DNA of 64,000 bases from Taeniopygia guttata (lineage: Eukaryota; Chordata; Aves; Passeriformes; Estrildidae), in NCBI RefSeq assembly GCF_048771995.1, contig NC_133034.1, positions 5,467,001 to 5,531,000 of the forward strand, written 5' to 3'. Position numbers and translations under genes: made by a program. Positions 22,054-32,863 of this stretch are shown piece after piece; the first letter of the stretch is position 1; the number at the start of each line of letters is the position of its first letter. The notes beneath the pieces were generated by a model. It worked only from the letters and a program-made list of their open reading frames with translations. It was not told where the DNA came from and searched no databases.

Positions 22054-25000
22054 ATGGCGGCGGCGGTGCGGCTGTGGGTGCGCACCGAGCCCTTCCTGGT
22101 GGGAGCGCTCCCGGCGCCGCCGCCCGCCCGCCTCACCCCGCACTACCTGCGCAAGGTGGCCGCCTACGCCCGCGCGCGGGCCGACCAGGGCTGCTTCCCG
22201 CGGCTGCGCTGGCCCTGCTGGCGGCACATCGCCTGCGGGAAGCTGCAGCTGAGCCGCGACATCGCCTGGCTCTACTTCGAGCTCTTCCGCGGCCTCCTCG
22301 GGCCCGCCCCGCCGCTCCGCCTGCGCTGGGCCGAGGCTGAGGCGGCGTGCGCCAGCGCCGAGGAGCTGGAGCGGGAGCGGAGCAAGGCAAGAGCTCGGCC
22401 CGGCCCCGCCTAGAGGGGAGCCCGGCCCAGCCTGACTCTCCTCTGTCTCTCCCGTGCTCTGCAGCTCTCCGTGGACACGCTGCAGTTCCTGCTCTTCCTC
22501 TACGTGCAGCAGCTGCACAAGGTTTCCCTGCGGCGCTCTCTGCTCGGGGACGAGTGGCCCAGCCCCAGGACCAAGTCTCCCAGCCTGACAGGGAAATCGG
22601 CCGGCGGGAATAAGGTACTCGTGCCTCTGGCATTCTCCGTGGGCAGGAGCCTCTTCGCTCTGGGGAACTGCTCTGAAGGGGGTTGGAAAGGGCTGGTTTG
22701 TTCCTGGGAGGGTTTCACCTGTGAGCAAAGGTCCAGCTGCACAACTCCTGCTCCACAGTAAACGAAGGCAAGCTGTTGTGATCTCTACAGTTTATAAAAA
22801 GATTCTTTAAAGTTTTTCATGAGACTGTCCTGGAGCTCAAAGCTGACTGAATATTCCCTGTCAGTCTTGGTAAGTCTCCTTTTGAGAAGCAGCAGCCTTT
22901 TTGCTGTATTAGTCGAGCAGGAAGCTCTCCTCATGCTCATAGTGCCTTTCCCATTATCCAGATGGGAGTTTTGGATCCCAGGAGGTTCCCTGGCATCACA
23001 TTCTGTTCCTGAGAGGGGACTTGGTTGTTCAGCTGTAGACAACCATGTGGAAACGCTGTTTCCTTTAAAAATAGTGCCAGGTATTTAGGAAGGAGTGAGT
23101 TGGATGTGTTCTGTGGGCAGCTCTGTGTGGGAGAATGGATTACAATTTGCAAGCCTATGTGAGGCCATGCCAACCTCTGGAATTCTGGCACAGATGTGCT
23201 GCTGTGAGCAGGATGAGCTGGTGAAATGTAGCTTAGGGTAAGCTGGAGTGATTACAAATTGGAGCTGGATAACTTTATCCTGGATCATTGGACAAAAATG
23301 GTGAGGAGAAGGTGTAATCACAGCTGTGTGCTCCTTCAGCAAAACTCAGCTTTAGCTCTGCCAGCATTGCAGTCTCCTGCTTTTTTGGGGCTGGAGCATT
23401 TTAGAATTTGAAATAGGGATTCTTTCAGAGGGTTTGGTTTATTGGAGAAATGACCCTCTGCTTTTCATCCTGGCACTGATTCCTGGCCACAGGGATTTTC
23501 CAGTGGAGCAGCTCCAAGATCTTGAGTGTCACTTATTGATTTGTTTGCTCCCTTTGCATGCCAGAGGCAGTTCCTGGATTTGTGTAGGACTGTAGAAGAG
23601 CCTGGTGCTGCTCTCTAGAAGGAAATACTTGTTTTTTGAGTTGGAATGAAATGTTTTATTTTGAGTTTTTGGGGGGAGGTGTCTTTCCAGCTTTGGGAGA
23701 GCAGAGCAGCAGGAATGAGCACTGTGCCTGACTGGCTTTCAGACAACTGACCCCCTCGTGTGTTTTCCTGCCCCTCCAGAACTGGAATGACCAGGAGCAC
23801 CTTGCCTTTGTGCAGAGCCACCTCTTGGATATCTTGGAGCTGCTGCTGGAGCCAGAGCAGCTCTCAGCCTCTTCCCATTCCAGCTGCAGCAGCCTGGTGT
23901 CCTTTGAAGCCGTGTGTGCCCTCAGCTTCCTGCTCGAGGGCACCGTCAGCAGCTCGGGCACCGTGCGGCCCCTGCACGAGCTGGCCCTCAGGCAGCCCTG
24001 CCACGGCCACAACGGCTTCTCCAAGGGCTCCAGATCCTTCTCCCTGCCCAAGCTGGAGAGCTGGCTGCGCTCCTCCCTCACTGCCAATCCCTTGGGAATG
24101 ACTGTCTGCCTCAAGGCTGGCAGGAAGCTCGCCTGGGCACAGCAAGGTGGGCAAAACAGCTGGGAAGTTGTTCTTAGAAAGGCAGAAATACATGGGTGTT
24201 GTTACTGGACACGAAATGAGTACAGGGAAGATTAGTAAGTTCACAAGAGAAAAGACCCAGTTTTATTCAAACATCTGGTATTTATAGAATTCCAAAAGTG
24301 ACCGTAGATTGGAGGATGGAATTGCCACCTCTCCAACCACACTGGTCCAAAGATCAATCAATCATTTCTCTCCACCCACAGAGAAACTATTCTATTTCTA
24401 CATTAAATTGTGTGGGAACTCCGACTCTCAAATATTTAAATATCATCAGAAGGCTTAAGAAGTTTTATGAGAACTTTAAAACTTTCAAAAGAACTATAAA
24501 AGAAAACTTCACACTTTTAAAAATCACAACAACATATGAGGAGACATTGTGATGTGGGGGGAAATGGAAATGTGGGGGGGGGGATGGGAATATGTGAGCA
24601 AAATAGAAATATATAGAAATATACAGAAATGTGGCAAGTAGGAGTATGGAAAAGTAGAACCAGAAGTATTCAGAAATGCACAGAAATACAAAAGCGTAGA
24701 GAAATTAAAAAAATAAAAATAGAGTAAATTAGAATTAAAGAAATAAATTTAGAAATACAGGAAAATAAATCTAGATAAACAGTATAAATAAAGTTTTAAG
24801 AAAAAAAAAACAGAAATGGGAACTCAGCTCTTGTTGCTGACTGGGGATCTGGCAGTGGGGTGGGATCTGGTCTAAGTTTCCTTGTCTCCAATCCAGCCCC
24901 TGTCCTTCAGGGACGTGGCAGTGGAGCCAAGGCACTTTCCCCCTTAGGATAAGGAATTTAATTCAATGTTTTGTTTCCCTGACTGCAGGATGCCAGGAAG

Positions 25001-28000
25001 GGCAGTGGGCTAGGGAGGATGGGGAGGGGCTTAAGGATTGTGTCCTAGAGGGAGCGTTTCCCTTTTTAAAACACGCAATTCCTGCTTAAAACTCACCCTC
25101 AGGATCATCCTGCTAAGCTGAGTCTTATGCTCAGCAACAGGCTTGTGGAACTGGAGAGTCTTTGCTTGTAAAGTAATCTTGAAGTGGTTTTGATCCTTCA
25201 GTGTCTCTCAGTTTCTGAAATTTCTGGTGCCTCATGCTGCTCACCTGCCCAGGAGGCATCAGGGATGGTGTGACTGGTGTGGGAAGTACCATCCTTGAAC
25301 TTTGAGGCTGATTATTTTCCTGAGGGATTGCTGGACCCAGAATGTTTGTGGGCTTTGTTTTGCAGTGGAAGGAACAACCAGGAGAGCCAAGATTGCCTGC
25401 AGTGCCCGTGTGGTGCCAGAGGTGTCCCCCATGGTGATCATGAGCCAGGTGTACAGGCAGACCCTGGCCAAGAGCTCGGACACTCTGGTGGGGGCTCACG
25501 TCAGAATCCATCGCTGCAACGAGTCCTTCATTTACCTCCTGTCCCCTCTGCGGTGAGTTGGGTTCTCCTGGGACACAGCTGGGCTCCTGGCTGACCAGCA
25601 GTGTGTCCTGGGGGCCAAGAGGCCAGTGGGATGCTGGGGGGCATTGGGAGGAGCTTTGCCAGTTGGTCAGGGAGTGATCCTGCCCCTCTGCTCAGCCCTG
25701 TGAGGCACAGTGGGGGTGCTGTGTTCAGGTCTGGGTTCCTCAGGAGGGGCAAGGAGCTCCTGAGAGCGTCCAGTGGATGGTACAGAGATGATGAAGGGAC
25801 TGGAACATCTCCCTGACAAGGAGAGGCTGAGGGGGCTGGGCCTGGTTATTTTGGAGAAGACCAGACTGAGAGGGGATCCCATCAGTCCATACAGAGATCT
25901 CCAGGTGGTGCCAGAGGGTGGTGCCAGGCTTTGCTCAGAGGTGCCAGTGACAGGATAAGGAGCAGTGGCCATAAATTAAACCATAACAAGTTTCACCTCA
26001 GCATGAGGAAGAACTTCCTTCCACTGAGGGTGGCAGAACAGCTGCCCAGGAAGGATGTGGAGTCTCCCTCTCTGGAGACATTCCAAACACTCCTGGATGT
26101 GTTCCTGTGTCACGTGCTGCAGGTGAGCCTGCCATGGGCTGGATGGAGGTTCCTTCCAGCCCTAATGGTCCTGCATTTCCTTGGCAGATCGGTGACCATC
26201 GAGAAGTGCAGGAATAGCACCTTTGTGCTGGGCCCCGTGGGGACGTCAGTCCACGTCCAGAGCTGTGACAACATCAAGGTCATCGTGGTTTGCCATCGCT
26301 TGTCCCTTTCGTCCACCACGGGCTGCACTTTCCACACTCTCACACCCACGCAGCCCCTCATCCTCTCGGGGAACCAGGCAGTCAGCTTTGCCCCTTTCCA
26401 CACCCATTACCCCATGCTGGAGGACCACATGGCTCAGGTGGGCTTGGCCACTCTGCCAAACTACTGGGACAGCCCCATGCTGGTGTGCAGGGACAGCGGT
26501 GACATGAACGTCTTCCGGCTCCTGCCCCCCTCAGACTTCTACACCTTTGTGATTCCCTTTGAGATGGAAGGAGACACCACAGAGACCCCAGGGGGGCTTC
26601 CCCAGGAGTACCAGGAGGTGCTGAACCAGCGGGAGCAGAAGGTCCAGGCGTGGCAGCGCATGGTGAGGGAGGCAGGGCTGACCAGGTGAGTGCCCCCAGG
26701 AAGGGCAGAGCTTGGCCCCGTGGACAGAGAGTTGTTTGTTGGGGTTCCACAGAAATCCTTGAAGGATGGCTTGTGTTGTGTGAGCCATGTCTTGCAGGCC
26801 AGTCCTAGAGCATTAATAATAAACAATCCTGGGATTCTGTTTGGTGAGGTGGAAAGACTCATGCTCACAGGCATAGCTCAGAGTTGTAGAATTCCAAAAT
26901 GCTTTGAGTTGGAAGGGACCTTAAAGCTCATCCTGTTCCACCCGCTGCTGTGGAACGTCTTCCACTATCCCAGGTTGCTCCAAACCCTGTCCAGCCTGGC
27001 CTTGAACAGTTTAGGGATGGGGCAGCAACAGCTTGTCTGGGCACCCTGTGCCAGGGCCTCCCCACCCTCACAGGGAAGAATTTCTTCCCAATATCTGATC
27101 TAAATCTGCCCTCTGACAGAGCCAGCCATTCCCTGTGTCCTGTCCCTCCATCCATTACCCAAAGTCCTTCTCCAGCTCTCCTGGAGCCCCTTTAGGCACT
27201 GGCAGGGGCTCTGAGGTGTCCCCAGAGCCTTCTCTTCTCCAGGTGAACACCTCCAGCTCTCCCAGCCTGGCTGCAGAGCAAAGCTGCTCCAGCCCCTGGA
27301 ACACCTCCGTGGCCTCCTCTGGATTTGAGCAGTGGCACATCCTTGTTGTGCTGGGTATCCCAGAGCTGAAGGCAGCTCTGCAGGTGGGGCCTCACCAAGT
27401 GGAATGAAGGGGGACAGTCCCCTCCCTCGCCCACGCTGCTCTTAAGGAGGTGCTTTCTCATGGCTGTATTTTCCCAGCTTATGAGACTCCAGGGAAAGCA
27501 CTCCCAGGTGCTGTTGAGGAGAGGGATCCACCCTGGCAGTGGATTGGGCCAGGGCTGGGTGTGCACCCTGAGCTGTCTGGGGTCCCTTTTAGCCCAGCCT
27601 TCACCTTGGGATTGAAGCTGTAAATGGCTGTCCCAGCCCTTGTTGAGGTGAGCTGGGAATGTGCATTGCAGCAGATCACCTTTGGGCAGTAGTTTTTAAA
27701 TTCCTCTGGAGCAGATCACAGGGAATCCTCTGCCCAGCTTCCTTGGCAAGCACAGAATGGGGATAAAACTCAATTTCAAGCATCTGTTGTTCTCCCCTGG
27801 CTGCTGCTTCCCTCCACAGTTTTGGGAAGGTGTTTGGCCTGTCAGAACCTTCCTGTGAAAGAAATATGAGGAAATAGGGATGATGTGCTTAGATTTGCCA
27901 TTGTCTGCTGCAGTCACAGGAGGCAAGAGCTTGCTGCTTATTCCATAAAAGGGGGGAAACTCTGGCAAGTTTAGAAGCTTGTTGAAAAGAAACTGGGCAG

Positions 28001-29887
28001 CTGACAGTGGAAAATGTCTGTTGTCTGCTGCAGGCAGGGAAACAAGAAAGGAGACAAGTAGGAAGCTTAGAGCAAACAGGATATCAGGCTTGTAGAAAGA
28101 AAAAAGCTGCTGTGCTCAAGCGGGGAGGTGAAAGAGAGTGTTAGAAATAAGAAGACATCTTTCAAGAAGTTGAAGTTGTCTGATTGAGGAAAGTGGGGCA
28201 AAAAAAGAATGTAAATCCTGCCAGGCTGAAAGTAAAACCCCCGTAAGACAGGACCAAGAAGACAGCTTGAGGAACAATTTGCAAAAGCATAAAATCCTGT
28301 TTATTCATTTTTCTGAGCGTATCAGACAGAAAGTCTTTCAGGGTCAGTGGCAGATCAAGCTAGAGGAAAAGCTCTTGGAGAAGATAAATCCACAAGGGAA
28401 GAAAGAAGTGGCTGTCTTTGTATTCACTGGGGAGGAATTTGGGTTAGTTTGTGTTCCAAACAGACAGCAGCCTTAACTTGAAAAAAGGGTGTGGGTACAT
28501 GGAGCCTGTCTGAGGGCGAGTGGTACAAAACTGAATAGAATGGCCTGAATTGGAAGAGACCTTAAAAACCCAACCAGATTCCACCCCCTAACATGGGGAG
28601 GGACACCTTCCACTGTCCTAGGTTGCTCCAAGCCCTGTCCATCCTGGCCTTGGACACTTCCAGAGATCCAGGGGCAGCCACAGCTTCTCTGGGCACCCTG
28701 TGCCAGGGCCTCAGCACCCTCACAGGGAAGAATTCCTTCCCAGTATCCCATCTAATCCTGCCCTCTGGCAGTGGGAAGCCATTCCTCCTTGTGCTGTCAC
28801 TTCAGGCTCTTGCAAAGAGTCTCTCTCCATGGTTCTTGTAGCTCCTTCAGGCACTGGGAGGCCACAGTGATTTCACCCTGAAGTTTCTCTTCTCCAGGCT
28901 GAACAATTCCAAATTTCCCAGCCTTTCCTTAAAGGAGGGGTGCTCCATCCCTCTGATCACCTTTGTAGTCTCCTCTGGAGCTGGTTTCCTGCTTTTCCCA
29001 GTACAGAATGGGGTCAGCACATCAAATTAGGAATGGGTTCAGAGCAAACCCATATAAAATTTCTAGAATATTGAAAAATGTTCATGTTTCATTGGTGTTG
29101 AGAAATTGTGTAAACTTCTTGAAAAAGTCCATCAGGAGCTACTCAACATCTGTGCCACCTTTGGTTTAAGAAGTTCCAGATGTGAGCTGATCCCAGACAC
29201 CTGGGATGCTGCTCTGGAGATGTTTTTGGGCATCTGACCAGTGCCAGTTAGCCTGAGCTGAGTGATCCACCCTGTTAGGCTCGCCCAAACCACCTCAAAA
29301 GTTCATAATGAGCAACAGGAATGAAGTGAGGTGTGTTTATAGGAGCATTTTTCCCCTGATCTCCATCCTCTCTGGTGCTGTCAGAACAAAATTTTGTGTC
29401 CTTAGTGCTTAAGCACTGGTTGCTAATCTTAGTCTTCTCCCTTTTCAGACAATTTTTTCAGCTGTGCCCTGAGGGGAAGGTGGAGCAGCCCTGGAGCAGG
29501 GTGGTTGTGGTGGTGGGATGAGGAATTTTGTATGACTTCTCCAACTCCACCAGGTTCTGCCTTTGGGGAACCTGGTCATTACCATCACATTCACTCAGTA
29601 AAAACCTTTTCTGGTTGTTTCTGCAAAGTTCAGGAACCAAGCCTGGCTCTTCCTGATACATCTGGAGGCTTGTTTGGATAGTGAAAATGTGATAGGAGTA
29701 TAATACTGTGAATGAATGTGATTTTTCCACATTTCCCTGCTGCTGTGTCTGTTTCAGGGATCAGAGGAAACAGTTCCAGGCTGTGGTAGAAAACAAATTC
29801 TATGAGTGGCTGGTTCAGACAGGGAACCGGCAGCAGCTGGACAGCCTGGTCCCTCCTGCCCTGGGCTCCAAGCAGGCAGCAGGATAA
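22054..29887 (+). CDS. TBCCD1: TBCCD1, TBCC-domain-containing protein 1 (six coding exons)
   Basis: TBCCD1 is a centrosomal protein related to tubulin cofactor C and RP2, needed for centrosome and Golgi positioning. Exons are 22054-22386, 22465-22614, 23780-24146, 25366-25552, 26188-26685 and 29758-29887. Phases agree throughout and give 554 aa (human 557). The first ATG (22054) lies in a GC-rich context with G at +4 and yields MAAAVRLWVRTEPF, aligning with human LLWVKAEPF. Exons 4-5 encode the TBCC/C-CAP beta-helix (RIHRCNESFIYLLSPLR, then SVTIEKCRNS); the C-terminus LVPPALGSKQAAG is nearly identical to human. Intron 1 (78 bp) uses a GC donor (AAG|GCAAGA); no alternative GT donor precedes the in-frame stop at 22411. 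Intron 3 carries a solo LTR and intron 4 is mostly CR1. It is head-to-head with DNAJB11. Confidence 0.97.
22615..23779 (+). other. TBCCD1 intron 2
   Basis: This 1.2-kb intron is unique-looking sequence without a recognisable repeat or extra exon. The short open frames on both strands have no motif. Confidence 0.55.
24197..24534 (-). mobile_element. Solo LTR of an endogenous retrovirus (fossil) in TBCCD1 intron 3
   Basis: The 338-bp segment starts TGTTGTT and ends AACAACA on the plus strand, a 7-bp terminal inverted repeat with TG/CA ends. Read on the minus strand it shows a TATAAAT box (near 24293) and then AATAAA (near 24274) in LTR order. No internal retroviral genes lie next to it. A clean target duplication is not seen; CATGGG before and TATGAG after might be a decayed 6-bp one. 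It is antisense to TBCCD1 and begins 50 bp after the exon 3 donor. The family is not identified. Confidence 0.68.
24541..24830 (+). repeat. A-rich simple repeat, AGAAATA-like
   Basis: A G-run (near 24574) leads into about 230 bp of degenerate 'agaaata' units ending in an A-run near 24800-24812. It directly follows the LTR and may have grown from its edge. It lies in TBCCD1 intron 3. The remaining intron to 25365 shows nothing notable. Confidence 0.8.
25590..26168 (+). mobile_element. CR1 LINE 3' fragment filling TBCCD1 intron 4
   Basis: CR1 words in order: 'ggcaaggagctcctgagagc', 'ggctgagggggctgggcctg', 'aagaacttccttccactgag' and 'tggatggaggttccttccag'. It occupies almost the whole 635-bp intron in sense orientation and ends about 20 bp before the exon 5 acceptor AG at 26186-26187. 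Confidence 0.9.
26885..27415 (-). mobile_element. CR1 LINE 3' fragment in TBCCD1 intron 5
   Basis: Starts with the reverse CR1 terminus 'gagttggaagggaccttaaa' and runs through 'caccctgtgccagggcctcc' and 'ggaagaatttcttcccaata' into the upstream CR1 region. It is antisense to the gene. Confidence 0.92.
28188..28246 (+). repeat. 59-bp repeat, copy A
   Basis: Matches 31142-31200 in the same orientation over 59 bp with about six mismatches and no gap; the shared core is 'tcctgccaggctgaaagtaa'. The flanks do not align. It may be a fragment of an unrecognised interspersed repeat. Confidence 0.8.
28530..28985 (-). mobile_element. CR1 LINE 3' fragment in TBCCD1 intron 5
   Basis: 'gaattggaagagaccttaaa', 'ccttccactgtcctaggttg', 'gggaagaattccttcccagt' and 'gtttctcttctccaggctga' follow in the CR1 antisense order. 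Confidence 0.92.
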
Positions 29888-29932
29888 CATTTTGGGCAGG
29901 ACAACATTCCTGGGCAGCAGAAGGAAAGGCAG

Positions 29933-30513
29933 GTGAGTAAAAGGCCTCCTTCTCTTGCTTCTTTTCCTCCTCCAAGAATTTTTGTGTGCACAGCCAAGGC
30001 AGAGGTAGGTAGGAGAAGCAGGAGTCTGACTGAATGTTCTCACAAGAGCCTGGCATTTGGGTTTAGTTCTTACTTTCCTGTCAAAACCCATTCTCAGCTG
30101 AAATCTGTGTCCTCAGCACGGCCTTGGTGCCAAGTTTGATTTGTTGGAAACATCTGTAAGGCAGATGGGCATATTGCACATGATGTGATACAAAACTGAT
30201 TGGAATAGCTGCTCTTTCAAAGAAACTCTGTGTATTGATGTCTGCCCATCTCACTTTTTGCTAAAGAGAGTTGAGTGAGACTTTGGGTCATTCTTTCAAT
30301 GAGACTTTGGGTAATTATTACAATAATACTTTGGATAAGTCTCATCCTTCCCAAGCAGAGTGGTTTAGGAGCTGCCCTTATTGTGCTCTTCTGCCATGGC
30401 ATGTTTCAAAACATTAGATAATAGTTTTATTTTTGATTTAGCCTTTGAATTTTTTTTTTTTTTTTTTTTTGCTGGTGTTAGAAGTAAAATTATCTCCTTT
30501 TATTTTGTTCCAG
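29933..30513 (+). other. Probable intron in the TBCCD1 3'UTR
   Basis: A strong donor AG|GTGAGTAA lies 45 nt after the stop codon, and an acceptor with a T-rich tract (ttttgttccag) ends at 30513. The distance is below the roughly 50-55 nt that usually triggers nonsense-mediated decay. The intron includes a long T-run near 30450-30471. Splicing is inferred from signals only. Confidence 0.55.
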
Positions 30514-31020
30514 AGCTCTGGGAACAGCCAGTGATCCACTCAGCCCAGTTCTCATGAAGACTTTGTGCCATTCCACCTGCACCCACTGGATCTGACACCC
30601 AGCCCCGGTGTGGATGGCACTGCCTGGCTGCTGTAGGATTCCTGAGCATTGCTGCATTCCCAGGAATGTGCTGTAGCCATCCTGTTGGGGACTGAGAGGT
30701 GCCTGGCACTGGGGGAAGATGAAGTTGTGCCTTGTTGCAGAGCTGCCACAGCAGTTGGTGTCCATGGTGAGCAGATGTCCAGCACACCAGTCCTGGGACA
30801 AAGCTGGATGCAGGCCCTGGGCATCACCTGCATCCTCATGGTACAAACCAGAAGTGCTGTTTTTATAAATATGAAAAAGATGTTTAAATTTTTTATGGAT
30901 GAAATCAAACAGGGTTTTTTTTTTTTTTTTTTTTTAGTATGAAGATGGCACTTTTTGAAGATTAATTTTTGTATATGGTTGCATCGTTTTGACAAATGTC
31001 AATAAACCAGATTTGTTGGG
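30514..31020 (+). other. Probable TBCCD1 terminal 3'UTR exon
   Basis: About 490 bp between a good acceptor and the poly(A) signal AATAAA at 31001-31006. It is noncoding in all frames of note and contains another long T-run near 30914-30937. Confidence 0.55.
31001..31006 (+). terminator. Poly(A) signal AATAAA, TBCCD1
   Basis: 'gtcaataaaccag' followed by T/G-rich sequence (gatttgttggg). It is the first well-placed signal after the TBCCD1 coding end. Confidence 0.7.
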
Positions 31021-32138
31021 TTAACCTGGCACATGCCCTGGGGAAGGGGTTTTACCTGTACAGTTGGTCTTAGGGGGAACACAGCATCTTTTATCTTAAT
31101 GAAATTTGAACCTGTCAGAGAGACAAACTGCTAATTTATGGGGAAAGTGGGGAAAAAAACGAATATAAGTCCTGCCAGGCTGAAAGTAAAACTCCTGTAA
31201 ACCTCAGCCATGCAGCTGAAGGTTTTGAAGGCTGCCCTGGCACAAGGTTTTGCTACAAGCCCAATTCCTATCTCTCATAATTTTCATAAAGATTTTCAGC
31301 TTGAATAAGCACCATTCTCATGTGCTGGTGGGATGTGTTTTGGGGAGATGTGCTCATAGCTGAGCACTTAAATAAGCTTGGAAAATAAGCAAAGGCATTG
31401 CATGGATGAGTGGAGGCAGCAGCTGGTGGTGGTGCCTTGGGAAGAGCTATCCAAGCTGAGAGTGAGGGGAAGGCACAGTGCTCTCAACTGCACAGCCTCA
31501 GAATTCCTCTGAAGGTCTCCCTTGGCTCCTGGGCAGGCAGGTGAGGTGAGTTTATTATATTTATTCTTTTTATGTAAGATGAGTTTATTGTTTTTAACCA
31601 TGACCACAGCTTTGAGCTGTGAACCTGTTGATAGAACCAGCTTGTGCTTGAACTGTGATCTTCAGTAGTTAAAAACTAAATCAATGCAAGTGGCCTCAGT
31701 GAGAGCAACAGCTCTGGGTGATTCAAGGCTCCTAAAATTGGAAGAGGAGCAGCTGCTGATTGTGTGTGCCCCAGGCTCTCCCATCTGCCTGCATTTACAG
31801 AGCTGCTGTTGCGAGAGTGCTTGTCCTGACAGATTTGAAAGAGGGGCTGCGTGTTTCGGGCACTGCTGTGCCAAATTCACGTCCCTTTGTCTCGCTAAGC
31901 CTTTGGGCTGGGGCACTGAATAGCTGCAGAGGTGGTTTTTCATCATGCACTGGCGGGGGGGTGGCTGTGGAAGCCACTGATCCTCGGCCTCCCCACTCCC
32001 AGGGCTGAAGGGAGAACTCCTCTGCTCCAACCTCAGGTGCTGGGCTGAGAGCTGGGGTTGAATTTGAGATGCTTGCAGATGACATTCCCCCCTTCACACA
32101 GTCCCCTGAATAATCAGGCTAGCTCAGAGATCGGAGGC
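31021..32138. other. Intergenic TBCCD1 to CRYGS, no gene
   Basis: Contains the second copy of the 59-bp repeat (31142-31200) and otherwise unique-looking sequence. No exon or RNA gene is recognised. Confidence 0.5.
31142..31200 (+). repeat. 59-bp repeat, copy B
   Basis: Direct repeat of 28188-28246 at about 90 per cent identity by eye, lying beyond the TBCCD1 poly(A) site while copy A is in intron 5. Confidence 0.8.
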
Positions 32139-32530
32139 TGTGAGGGGAGGAATATCAGGAAATGACAAAGATTTCCAAAAGAGGCTCTTACCCAGAAATA
32201 AGTTGGTTCAGCTCTCTTTATTCTGTGATGTCCTTGTGGAGAGTGGGGCAAAAGAGGACAATCAGGAAATGTCAGGGGTCTATATAGGTTTTGGACAGGG
32301 TGGGCTTCTCTGGCTCTCCACCAACCCCATTGGGGCAGGAAGGAGGATCCAGGGTTATCTTGATCAGAGTCACAGGGTCCTGGGGAAGGGGAAACACAAT
32401 GCCCATGAGCTCACTGTAACATGCAGAGACAACCAGGAATCTGGACACTGTTTGATGTGTGAAATCATTCACTTTTTGGGCAGTGGGGAGATGGCCACAA
32501 ATCCTTCTTTATGTTAGGAGGTGTTTGGAG
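32139..32530 (-). mobile_element. LTR-like segment (fossil), boundaries uncertain
   Basis: Read on the minus strand, a TATATA box (near 32281), an AATAAAG signal (near 32219) and a following stretch ending in CCTCACA fall in the order expected for an LTR ending in CA. The other edge is not clear, and no inverted terminal repeat or target duplication could be found. No retroviral genes are beside it. Unique regulatory DNA is the alternative. Confidence 0.35.
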
Positions 32531-32863
32531 CAGTGTGGCTCCAGCTGAGGATGTCCCAGGTAAATCTGCGGCCTCTTTGCTGCACAGATGTCTCCATTGA
32601 GAGCTTTCAATACAGAGCTGGTCTTTGCAATCCACTGATGTCTGCTCTGAGCACTTGTTTATTGTTCCTTAACTGCATCCTTCACTGCACGGGAGCATTG
32701 CCTGATGAATACCCTGTGCCCTCCTTACAAATGGGGTGGGTCTCTAAGAGCCAGCAAGGATTCCTTCTTGTTTAACAAGCTTGGAAGGGAGGGAGCAGCC
32801 AAATTACCACCCGTCCTTGGCAGGGGGCTGCATGTTTTGAGTGCATTTGGCAGAGTTTTGGTG

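Larger units (their letters stand above)
26686..29757 (+). other. TBCCD1 intron 5 (3.1 kb)
   Basis: It holds two antisense CR1 copies (26885-27415 and 28530-28985) and, at 28188-28246, a 59-bp segment that recurs at 31142-31200. The 69-codon open frame at 28267-28476 has no recognised motif. No further exon is suggested. Confidence 0.55.

Noticed and set aside
22133-22728. Antisense open frames over TBCCD1 exons 1-2
   Set aside because: They are shadows of GC-rich coding exons on the other strand.
25931-26689. 252-codon open frame ending in TBCCD1 exon 5
   Set aside because: Its first 85 or so codons are CR1 sequence in intron 4; only 26188-26685 is exon, shown by the acceptor at 26187 and the family alignment.
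28267-28476. 69-codon open frame in TBCCD1 intron 5
   Set aside because: No family resemblance and no clear splice signals at its ends; position and length are ordinary for chance.
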